Origin: Streptomyces sp. Act143
Lineage (GTDB): Bacteria > Actinomycetota > Actinomycetes > Streptomycetales > Streptomycetaceae
Direction: 5' to 3'
NCBI RefSeq assembly: GCF_003143935.1
Contig: NZ_QFRX01000001.1
Coordinates: 2,267,587-2,331,586 of the forward strand
DNA length: 64,000 bases
A program made the position numbers and the translations under genes. Positions 57,787 through 64,000 of the stretch are shown here, in pieces (position 1 is the stretch's first letter; the number at the start of each line of letters is the position of its first letter). The notes under the pieces were generated by a model. It made no database searches. It was not told the DNA's origin and saw nothing but the letters and a program-made list of their open reading frames with translations.

Positions 57787-58626
57787 ATGGGATTCGCAGA
57801 CCAGCGCTTCAACGTCAACCTGTCGATCCTCTTCACGGAACTCCCGCTCCTGGAGCGCCCCGCGGCCGCCGCCGCGGCGGGCTTCACCGCGGTCGAGCTG
57901 TGGTGGCCCTGGGTCGACTCCCCCACCCCCGAGCGGTCCGAGCTCGACGCCCTGAAGAAGGCGATCGAGGACGCGGGCGTCCAGCTCACCGGGCTGAACT
58001 TCTACGCCGGCCGGCTGCCCGGCCCCGACCGCGGCGCCCTGTCGATCCCGGGCGCGGAGTCGGAGAAGTTCCGCGCCAACATCGACGTGGCCGCGGACTT
58101 CGCGCAGTCGCTGGGCTGCAAGGCCCTCAACGCCCTTTACGGCAACCGCGTCGACGGCGTCGACCCGGCCGAGCAGGACGCGCTCGCGCTGGAGAACCTG
58201 GTCCTCGCGGCCCGGGCGGCCGACCGGATCGGCGCGATCCTCCTCGTGGAGACGCTGAACAGGCCCGAGTCGCCGCGGTACCCGCTGGTGACCGCCCCGG
58301 CCGGGGCCGGGATCGTCGACAAGGTCAACGAGGCGACGGGGCTCGGCAACGCGCGCTTCCTCATGGACCTCTACCACCTGTCCATGAACGGCGAGGACCT
58401 GCCGGCGGTGATCGAGGAGTACGCCGCACGGACCGGCCACGTGCAGATCGCCGACAACCCGGGCCGTGGCGCCCCGGGCACCGGTTCGCTGCCCCTCGAA
58501 GACCTCCTCGACCAGCTGAGGAAGGCGGGTTACGACGGCTGGGTCGGCCTCGAGTACAAGCCGGGCGACCGCCCGAGCGCCGAGGCCTTCGACTGGCTCC
58601 CGCGCGAAGCGCGCGCCGCCCGCTGA
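57787..58626 (+). CDS. hyi: Hydroxypyruvate isomerase
   Basis: From ATG 57787 (GAAGGGAG upstream) it has 279 residues. The TIM-barrel sugar-isomerase fold shows FADQRFNVNLSILFTELPLL, the AVELWWPW strand, LTGLNFYAGRLPGPDRGALS, LLVETLNRPESPRYPL with the metal Glu, LMDLYHLSMNGED, HVQIADNPGRGAPGTG and GWVGLEYKPGD with the second Glu. It interconverts hydroxypyruvate and tartronate semialdehyde. It is followed 29 bp later by glxR, giving a glyoxylate-to-glycerate unit with gcl. It is controlled by the operator pair at 57720-57755. Confidence 0.92.
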   Translation: MGFADQRFNVNLSILFTELPLLERPAAAAAAGFTAVELWWPWVDSPTPERSELDALKKAIEDAGVQLTGLNFYAGRLPGPDRGALSIPGAESEKFRANIDVAADFAQSLGCKALNALYGNRVDGVDPAEQDALALENLVLAARAADRIGAILLVETLNRPESPRYPLVTAPAGAGIVDKVNEATGLGNARFLMDLYHLSMNGEDLPAVIEEYAARTGHVQIADNPGRGAPGTGSLPLEDLLDQLRKAGYDGWVGLEYKPGDRPSAEAFDWLPREARAAR

Positions 58627-58655
58627 CCCCTTCTCACGCGAAAGGCACCCCCATC

Positions 58656-59549
58656 ATGAGCAACACGCTTCCGAAGATCGCCTGGATCGGCCTCGGCATC
58701 ATGGGCTCCCCCATGTCCGAGAACCTGATCAAGGCGGGTTACGACGTCACCGGCTTCACGCTGGAGCAGGACAAGCTGGACCGCCTCGCCGCCGCCGGCG
58801 GCAAGGCCGCCGCCTCGATCGCCGAGGCCGTCGGGGACGCCGACGTGGTCATCACGATGGTGCCCGCCTCCCCGCAGGTCGAGGCCATCTCGTACGGCCC
58901 CGACGGCATCCTGGAGAACGCCAGGCCCGGCGCCCTGCTGATCGACATGTCCTCGATCACCCCGCAGACCTCCGTCGACCTCGCGAAGGCCGCCGCGGAC
59001 AAGGGCATCCGCGTCCTGGACGCCCCGGTGTCCGGCGGCGAGGCCGGCGCGATCGAGGCCGTGCTGTCCATCATGGTCGGCGGCGAGCAGGCCGACTTCG
59101 ACGCCGCCAAGCCGATCCTGGAGGCGCTCGGCAAGACCATCGTGCTGTGCGGTCCGCACGGCTCGGGCCAGACCGTGAAGGCCGCCAACCAGCTGATCGT
59201 CGCCGTGAACATCCAGGCGTGCGCCGAGGCCGTGGTCTTCCTGGAGAAGTCCGGCGTGGACCTGAAGGCCGCGCTCGACGTCCTCAACGGCGGCCTCGCG
59301 GGCTCCACCGTGCTGACCCGGAAGAAGGACAACTTCCTCCAGCGCGACTTCAAGCCGGGCTTCCGCATCGACCTCCACCACAAGGACATGGGCATCGTCA
59401 CCGACGCCGCCCGCAACGTCGGCGCGGCCCTGCCCGTCGGTGCCGTGGTGGCCCAGCTGGTCGCGTCGCTGCGCGCCCAGGGCGACGGCGGCCTCGACCA
59501 CTCCGCGCTGCTGCGGGCCGTGGAGCGCCTCTCCGGCGCCCAGGTCTGA
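58656..59549 (+). CDS. glxR: Tartronate semialdehyde reductase (2-hydroxy-3-oxopropionate reductase)
   Basis: The 297-residue beta-hydroxyacid dehydrogenase has the NAD motif IAWIGLGIMGSPMSENLIKA (residues 8-27), the substrate loop LDAPVSGGEAGAIEAVLSIM and the catalytic lysine K175 in GQTVKAANQL. The C-terminal helical domain follows, with FKPGFRIDLHHKDMGIVTDA. It reduces tartronate semialdehyde, made by gcl, to D-glycerate. It is preceded by hyi in one operon, and a 16-bp stem hairpin ends the unit. Confidence 0.94.
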   Translation: MSNTLPKIAWIGLGIMGSPMSENLIKAGYDVTGFTLEQDKLDRLAAAGGKAAASIAEAVGDADVVITMVPASPQVEAISYGPDGILENARPGALLIDMSSITPQTSVDLAKAAADKGIRVLDAPVSGGEAGAIEAVLSIMVGGEQADFDAAKPILEALGKTIVLCGPHGSGQTVKAANQLIVAVNIQACAEAVVFLEKSGVDLKAALDVLNGGLAGSTVLTRKKDNFLQRDFKPGFRIDLHHKDMGIVTDAARNVGAALPVGAVVAQLVASLRAQGDGGLDHSALLRAVERLSGAQV

Positions 59550-59566
59550 CGCCTCGCCCCCAGACT

Positions 59567-59624
59567 CCGGGCGGTGCCGCCGCTGACACCTGTCCTGTCG
59601 CGCCCAGGCGGCGGCACCGCCCGG
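59567..59624 (+). terminator. Hairpin after hyi-glxR
   Basis: CCGGGCGGTGCCGCCG (59567-59582) pairs perfectly with CGGCGGCACCGCCCGG (59609-59624) across a 26-base loop. It begins 17 bases after the glxR stop and just precedes the katA promoter. Confidence 0.7.
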
Positions 59625-59632
59625 AATCCACT

Positions 59633-59685
59633 TCAACAAAGTGTTGACGCCCAGATGGCCCACTTCTAGGCTCCACAAAGCGGAA
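59633..59685 (+). promoter_or_regulatory. katA promoter with both ureide-gene motifs
   Basis: TTGACG (59644-59649), a 17-bp spacer and TAGGCT (59667-59672) form the promoter. TCAA-N7-TTGA (59633-59647) contains the -35, within an 18-base block identical to the uraD promoter. CTCCACAAAGCGGAA (59671-59685) covers the start point, and a second half TTTCCGC follows at 59691-59697. Confidence 0.7.
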
Positions 59686-59721
59686 ACAGGTTTCCGCTGT
59701 CACCCGCACGGAAGGTCCCCG

Positions 59722-61179
59722 ATGTCGAAGCGCGTGCTCACGACCGAGTCCGGCGCCCCGGTCGCCGACAACCAGAATTCCGCCTCCGCCGGTGTCGGCG
59801 GCCCGCTCCTCCTCCAGGACCAGCACCTGCTGGAGAAGCTCGCCCGCTTCAACCGCGAGCGCATCCCGGAGCGCGTGGTGCACGCCCGCGGCAGCGGCGC
59901 CTACGGCTACTTCGAGGTGACCGACGACGTCACCGGGTTCACGCACGCCGACTTCCTGGACTCGGTCGGCAAGCGCACCGAGGTCTTCCTGCGCTTCTCC
60001 ACCGTGGCGGACTCGCTCGGCGGCGCCGACGCGGTGCGCGACCCGCGCGGCTTCGCCGTGAAGTTCTACACCGAGGAGGGCAACTACGACCTCGTCGGCA
60101 ACAACACCCCGGTGTTCTTCATCAAGGACCCGATCAAGTTCCCCGACTTCATCCACTCGCAGAAGCGCGACCCCTTCACGGGCCGTCAGGAGCCGGACAA
60201 CGTCTGGGACTTCTGGGCGCACGCCCCCGAGGCCACGCACCAGGTGACCTGGCTGATGGGCGACCGCGGCATCCCGGCGTCGTACCGCCACATGAACGGC
60301 TACGGCTCGCACACCTACCAGTGGACGAACGCCGAGGGCGAGGCCTTCTTCGTCAAGTACCACTTCAAGACCAACCAGGGCATCCGCTGCCTGTCCGCCG
60401 AGCAGGGCGCCGAGCTCGCGGGCAAGGACCCCAACTCGCACCAGACGGACCTGCTCCAGGCCATCGAGCGAGGGGTGAACCCCTCCTGGACCCTCTACGT
60501 CCAGGTCATGCCGGCGGGCGAGGCCGCGGACTACCGCTTCAACCCGTTCGACCTCACCAAGGTGTGGCCGCACAAGGACTACCCGCTGCGGCGCGTCGGC
60601 CGGCTGGTCCTCGACCGCAACCCGGACAACGTCTTCGCCGAGGTCGAGCAGGCCGCGTTCTCCCCGAACAACTTCGTGCCGGGCATCGGTCCCTCGCCGG
60701 ACAAGATGCTCCAGGGCCGCCTGTTCGCCTACGCGGACGCGCACCGCTACCGCCTGGGCGTCAACCACACCCAGCTCGCGGTGAACGCCCCGAAGGCCAC
60801 GGTCGCGAACAACTACGGGCGGGACGGCCTGATGGCCACCAACTCCCAGGGCCGCGGCGCGAAGAACTACGAGCCGAACTCCTACGACGGCCCGGTGGAG
60901 ACCGGCCGCCCGCTCTCCGCCCCGCTGGCGGTCAGCGGCTGGACCGGCACCCACGAGGCCGCGCAGCACACCAAGGACGACGACTTCTTCCAGGCCGGCG
61001 AGCTGTACCGGCTGATGTCCGAGGACGAGAAGGCGCGGCTGGTCGCGAACATCGCCGGCGGCCTGTCCCAGGTCTCCCGCGACGACGTGATCGAGAAGAA
61101 CCTCGCCCACTTCCACGCCGCCGACCCGGAGTACGGCAAGCGCGTGGAGGAGGCGGTCCGCGCCCTGCGCGAGGACTGA
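59722..61179 (+). CDS. katA: Monofunctional haem catalase (clade 3, small subunit)
   Basis: From ATG 59722 (GGAAGG upstream) it has 485 residues. It shows [20 protein letters not shown] with the distal His, [39 protein letters not shown] with the conserved Asn, and [15 protein letters not shown] with the haem-ligand Tyr. It breaks down H2O2 in the cytoplasm. The gene stands among purine and glyoxylate genes and shares promoter motifs with the urate-oxidase operon, so it probably serves to remove peroxide from urate oxidation. Streptomyces has other catalases for general stress. Confidence 0.95.
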   Translation: MSKRVLTTESGAPVADNQNSASAGVGGPLLLQDQHLLEKLARFNRERIPERVVHARGSGAYGYFEVTDDVTGFTHADFLDSVGKRTEVFLRFSTVADSLGGADAVRDPRGFAVKFYTEEGNYDLVGNNTPVFFIKDPIKFPDFIHSQKRDPFTGRQEPDNVWDFWAHAPEATHQVTWLMGDRGIPASYRHMNGYGSHTYQWTNAEGEAFFVKYHFKTNQGIRCLSAEQGAELAGKDPNSHQTDLLQAIERGVNPSWTLYVQVMPAGEAADYRFNPFDLTKVWPHKDYPLRRVGRLVLDRNPDNVFAEVEQAAFSPNNFVPGIGPSPDKMLQGRLFAYADAHRYRLGVNHTQLAVNAPKATVANNYGRDGLMATNSQGRGAKNYEPNSYDGPVETGRPLSAPLAVSGWTGTHEAAQHTKDDDFFQAGELYRLMSEDEKARLVANIAGGLSQVSRDDVIEKNLAHFHAADPEYGKRVEEAVRALRED

Positions 61180-61491
61180 GCCGAGCAGCCGGCTTCCGGC
61201 GAAGACTCCCTGTTCGCGCCCGGACACTGAGCGACCCGGATGAGGGGTGGTCCCTCGGTACGGGGCACGGGCAGGGTGATGGACCGCGGCGGCGTGCGAG
61301 CCAGTGCGGTGGTGAAGGACCGGAGACCCCCTTCTCGACCTGAGGGAAGGCGTCTCGGGCTCCGTCGCCGCCGCCGCGGTCCCAGCAGGACGGCAAGAAC
61401 ACGAAGAGCACCGGATACGGACGGTCCCGTATCCGGTGCTCTTCGCCGTGCCCGGGGTGCGCGGACGGCTGCCGCGCAGGACGCTGAAGGC
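61180..61491. other. Intergenic region after katA
   Basis: These 312 bases hold no gene that can be supported. A 19-bp-stem hairpin at 61402-61445 is the main landmark, and the small gene at 61492 begins soon after it. Confidence 0.5.
61402..61445. terminator. Very stable 19-bp-stem hairpin
   Basis: CGAAGAGCACCGGATACGG (61402-61420) and CCGTATCCGGTGCTCTTCG (61427-61445) are perfect complements around a 6-base loop. It lies about 220 bases after katA and 46 bases before the small ORF at 61492, so it could end katA transcription or sit in the leader of the small gene. Confidence 0.75.
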
Positions 61492-61731
61492 ATGGCACAC
61501 GCACCGCATCACCACCCGCATGTCGTGGTCCACTCGCCCGGCCTGGACGGTTCTCGGCGGGTCACCGCGGACGACCACGCACTCGGCGTCGCCTCCCACC
61601 TGGACGACGTCGTGGAACTGCTGCGCCTCGCCGACCTCGACCGGATCGAGGTGGAGGACGAGGACATCGTCGAATGGCAGGGCGGCGGCCCGGACGACTG
61701 GCCGGGCCTGTCCGAGCACCATCAGGGCTGA
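61492..61731 (+). CDS. Small acidic, His-rich hypothetical protein (79 aa)
   Basis: ATG 61492 has AGGA about 9 bases upstream. The N-terminus is His-rich (MAHAPHHHPHVVVHSPGLDG) and could bind metal. The rest is acidic (LDDVVELLRLADLDRIEVED, EDIVEWQGGGPDDWPGLSEH) and helical. It has no cysteine and no membrane segment. I know similar small orphan proteins next to catalase/gcl in Streptomyces only vaguely, so existence is likely but not certain. Confidence 0.55.
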   Translation: MAHAPHHHPHVVVHSPGLDGSRRVTADDHALGVASHLDDVVELLRLADLDRIEVEDEDIVEWQGGGPDDWPGLSEHHQG

Positions 61732-61832
61732 GCCGCCTACACCGGGTGACGTAGACGGACTACGGAACCCTCAAATCAACCTCTGAACCCGCCCCCAAAG
61801 GCTTCAACCGCCCCCGTAGGCGGGCACATTGT

Positions 61833-61930
61833 CGTCACGCGGTGCCCGCCGACACGGGGGCGGCGGGCACCGCGTGACGGGGGGCATGCCGAAGGGGCGG
61901 CCCATCCACCCGGATGGACCGCCCCTCGGC
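61833..61930. terminator. Two consecutive hairpins downstream of gcl
   Basis: CGTCACGCGGTGCCCGCCG (61833-61851) pairs perfectly with CGGCGGGCACCGCGTGACG (61861-61879). Next to it GCCGAAGGGGCGGCCCATCC (61888-61907) pairs with GGATGGACCGCCCCTCGGC (61912-61930), with one bulge and one mismatch. Both follow the gcl stop (minus strand) and face the small + strand gene, so they should terminate in both directions. Confidence 0.75.
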
Positions 61931-61942
61931 AGTGCGGCCGCG

Positions 61943-63730
61943 TCAGACCTTCAGCGTCCTGATCGCCGTCGGGGCGTGGCCCGGCTCGGTCGCGAGTTCC
62001 TCGAACTCGGTGACGTCGCTGATGTCGGCGGTCTTGCTCATCGCGATGTTGGTGACCCGCTCCAGGATCGCCTCGACCACGACCGGCACCCGGTACTCGG
62101 CGGCCAGCTTCTTGGCCTCCTCGAAGGCGGGCAGCAGCTGGTCGGGCTCGGTGACCCGGATGGCCTTGCAGCCGAGGCCCTCGACGACCTTGACGTGGTC
62201 GACGCCGTAGACACCCAGCTCCGGCGAGTTGATGTTCTCGAACTCCAGGTTGACCTGGAAGTTGATGTCGAGACCGATCTGCGCCTGCCGGATCAGGCCC
62301 AGGTAGGCGTTGTTGACGAGGACATGGACGTACGGGATCTTGTGCTGCGCGCCGACGGCCAGCTCCTCCAGCATGAACTGGAAGTCGTAGTCGCCGGAGA
62401 GCGCGACGACCTGGGCCTCCGGGTCGGCCTTGGAGACGCCGAGCGCGGCCGGGATGGTCCAGCCGAGGGGGCCGGCCTGACCGCAGTTGATCCAGTGCCG
62501 CGGCTTGTAGACGTGCAGCATCTGGGCGCCCGCGATCTGCGAGAGGCCGATCGTGGTGACGTACCGGGTCTCGGGGCCGAAGGCCTTGTTCATCTCCTCG
62601 TAGACGCGCTGCGGTTTCATGGGCACGTTGTCGAAGTGCGTACGGCGCAGCAGTGTGGACTTGCGCTCCAGGTGGGAGGCGATCCACGCGGAGCGGTCGG
62701 GCAGCCGGCCCGCGGCCTTCAGCTCCTTCGCCACCTCGACGAACAGCTCCAGGGCGGCCTTGGCGTCGGAGGTGATGCCGTAGTCCGGCGGGAAGATCTT
62801 GCCGATCTGGGTGGGCTCGATGTCGACGTGGACGAACGTGCGGCCCCGGCGGTAGACGTCGAGCTTGTAGCCGGTGTGCCGGTTGGCCCAGCGGTTGCCG
62901 ATACCGAGGACGAAGTCGGACTCCAGGAAGGTCGCGTTGCCGTAGCGGTGCGAGGTCTGGAGGCCGACCATGCCGGCGTTCAGCTCGTGGTCGTCGGGGA
63001 TGGCGCCCCAGCCCATCAGGGTCGGGACGACCGGGGTGCCGGTCAGCTCGGCGAACTCCACGAGGAGGTCGGAGGCGTCGGCGTTGATGATGCCGCCGCC
63101 CGCGACGATCAGCGGACGCTCGGAGGCGAGCAGGAACTCGATCGCCTTCTCGATCTGGGCGCGGGTCGCGGCCGGCTTGTAGACCGGGAGCGGCTCGTAG
63201 GTCTCCGGGTCGAACTCGATCTCGGTGAGCTGGACGTCGATGGGCAGGTCGATGAGGACCGGGCCGGGACGGCCGGAGCGCATCAGGTGGAACGCCTGCT
63301 GGAAGACGCCGGGGACCTGGGCCGCCTCCAGGACGGTGGTCGCCGCCTTGGTGACGGGTTTGGCGATGGACGCGATGTCGACCGCCTGGAAGTCCTCCTT
63401 GTGGATCACGCTGACCGGCGCCTGGCCGGTGATGCACAGGATCGGGATCGAGTCGCCGATCGCCGAGTACAGGCCGGTGATCATGTCGGTGCCGGCCGGG
63501 CCCGAGGTGCCGATGCAGACGCCGATGTTGCCCGGGTGGGCGCGGGTGTAGCCCTCGGCCATGTGGGAGGCGCCCTCGACGTGCCGGGCGAGCGTGTGGT
63601 CGATGCCGCCGCCCTCCTTGAGGGCGCGGTAGAAGGGGTTGATCGCCGCGCCGGGCACCCCGAACGCGTTGGTGACGCCCTCGCGCTTGAGGATCTCAAC
63701 TGCCGCGCGGGCAGCGGTCATACGTGCCAT
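61943..63730 (-). CDS. gcl: Glyoxylate carboligase (tartronate semialdehyde synthase)
   Basis: From ATG 63730 (GGGAG 7 bases upstream) it has 595 residues. It is a ThDP- and FAD-dependent enzyme of the acetolactate-synthase group. The residue that is Glu in most ThDP enzymes is Val at position 51 ([15 protein letters not shown]), the known special feature of Gcl. The PP-domain motif is [18 protein letters not shown] with [15 protein letters not shown]. It joins two glyoxylates to tartronate semialdehyde with loss of CO2. Its product feeds glxR and hyi, encoded convergently 2.4 kb away. The upstream operator pair matches theirs. Confidence 0.96.
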   Translation of the reverse strand: MARMTAARAAVEILKREGVTNAFGVPGAAINPFYRALKEGGGIDHTLARHVEGASHMAEGYTRAHPGNIGVCIGTSGPAGTDMITGLYSAIGDSIPILCITGQAPVSVIHKEDFQAVDIASIAKPVTKAATTVLEAAQVPGVFQQAFHLMRSGRPGPVLIDLPIDVQLTEIEFDPETYEPLPVYKPAATRAQIEKAIEFLLASERPLIVAGGGIINADASDLLVEFAELTGTPVVPTLMGWGAIPDDHELNAGMVGLQTSHRYGNATFLESDFVLGIGNRWANRHTGYKLDVYRRGRTFVHVDIEPTQIGKIFPPDYGITSDAKAALELFVEVAKELKAAGRLPDRSAWIASHLERKSTLLRRTHFDNVPMKPQRVYEEMNKAFGPETRYVTTIGLSQIAGAQMLHVYKPRHWINCGQAGPLGWTIPAALGVSKADPEAQVVALSGDYDFQFMLEELAVGAQHKIPYVHVLVNNAYLGLIRQAQIGLDINFQVNLEFENINSPELGVYGVDHVKVVEGLGCKAIRVTEPDQLLPAFEEAKKLAAEYRVPVVVEAILERVTNIAMSKTADISDVTEFEELATEPGHAPTAIRTLKV

Positions 63731-63831
63731 CGAGTACTCCCTGCTTCGGCTGCCGGATTCGCACTCCCGTCGCGCCCCGCGGTGAGCACTTCCGTACTGG
63801 CTTCCGTCTGATGTGTTCCGAGCCTGCAATA

Positions 63832-63898
63832 TTCCGCATTACGGAAACTAACTTCTACTATCTGGAATCAATGTAAGTGGAGGGGTGAAGGCCGTCAA
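63832..63898 (-). promoter_or_regulatory. gcl promoter with tandem operator pair
   Basis: On the minus strand TTGACG (63898-63893), a 17-bp spacer and TACATT (63875-63870) form a near-consensus promoter. TTCCAGATAGTAGAA (63867-63853) follows the -10 directly, and TTCCGTAATGCGGAA (63846-63832) lies exactly 21 bp further. The order, weak AGAA site then strong GGAA site, is the same as at hyi. Confidence 0.75.
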
Positions 63899-63931
63899 GA
63901 GACGGACAAGTGGGGGTCGGCTGGAGGACGA

Positions 63932-64000
63932 TGGGAGCGCTGTCCCGACGTGACGTCCTGGGGTGGGCCATGTCCGAGAACGTGTCGGTGCGCTGCCCGG
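63932..64000 (+). CDS. Start of an unidentified gene, cut by the window end
   Basis: ATG 63932 has GGAGG 3 bases upstream and an open frame to the window end, MGALSRRDVLGWAMSENVSV and then RCP. A second ATG at 63971 (MSENVSVRCP) is equally possible. The RCP end could begin a zinc-ribbon cysteine pair. With only 23 codons visible I cannot identify it. It is divergent from gcl. Confidence 0.35.

Noticed and set aside
1-64000. tRNA or rRNA genes, riboswitches and replication origin
   Set aside because: No cloverleaf sequences with conserved TTCRANNC arms, no rRNA-like stretches, and no cluster of DnaA boxes were noticed. A tRNAscan/Rfam run would be needed to exclude them fully.

Overview
The window is high-GC actinobacterial chromosome and almost certainly Streptomyces. 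The evidence is the third-position GC bias, frequent GTG starts, GTGA/ATGA gene overlaps, a WhiB-like regulator, an RNase Sa-type secreted ribonuclease, and an allantoin/purine/glyoxylate gene set in an order I associate with Streptomyces. No rRNA, tRNA, prophage, CRISPR array or intact transposase was seen.

Layout. (1) 1-3.06 kb: a three-gene overlapping set (luciferase-like monooxygenase cut by the window edge, FMN reductase, WhiB-like protein), then a short AraC regulator. (2) 3.07-5.9 kb: a decayed alpha/beta hydrolase, a Dps ferritin and an LtrA membrane protein. (3) 6.1-14.3 kb: an amidohydrolase / isochorismatase-fold hydrolase / DoxX / YoaK operon, facing an AraC regulator and a large LuxR-type ATPase regulator. 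(4) 14.4-24.4 kb: membrane proteins, a SWIM protein overlapping a SNF2 helicase, and a sugar group (ROK kinase, GntR repressor, Gfo/Idh/MocA oxidoreductase). (5) 24.4-31.8 kb: P450, two-component system, RNase Sa, EamA transporter, AIM24 protein and SDR. (6) 31.9-38.8 kb: allantoicase, allantoinase, AllR, a MobA-like nucleotidyltransferase and malate synthase. (7) 38.8-51.5 kb: SelW-like and HipA-like proteins, two divergent IucA/IucC siderophore synthetases, a vWA pair, HxlR, an alanine aminotransferase, a MITE, several small enzymes and an NmrA/AraC pair. (8) 51.5-63.7 kb: purine permease, 8-oxoguanine/guanine deaminase-like enzyme, urate oxidase, HIU hydrolase, OHCU decarboxylase, hydroxypyruvate isomerase, tartronate semialdehyde reductase, catalase and glyoxylate carboligase.

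How the genes work together. Regions 6 and 8 form a split purine-to-glyoxylate pathway. Purines are imported and deaminated, and urate is oxidised (uao, hiuH, uraD) to allantoin. Allantoinase and allantoicase then release ureidoglycolate. The resulting glyoxylate is used through malate synthase, or through gcl, glxR and hyi to glycerate. Catalase would remove the H2O2 made by urate oxidase. Reading the promoters by eye gives two palindromic motifs. TTCC-N7-GGAA occurs at allR/allB, aceB, hyi-glxR, katA and gcl, in four cases as a tandem pair exactly 21 bp apart and overlapping recognisable -35/-10 elements. TCAA-N7-TTGA occurs at allB, aceB, uraD and katA; the uraD and katA copies share an identical 18-bp block containing the -35. 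These are the most informative non-coding signals in the window, and AllR is the obvious candidate reader of the first.

The window is also rich in short GC-rich tandem repeats (units of 15, 21, 24, 28 and 35 bp), both between genes and inside the SWIM and siderophore-synthetase genes. It carries at least two eroded genes and one 117-bp MITE with 18-bp terminal repeats and a TTA target duplication. All coordinates and matches were read by eye, and no database search was run.
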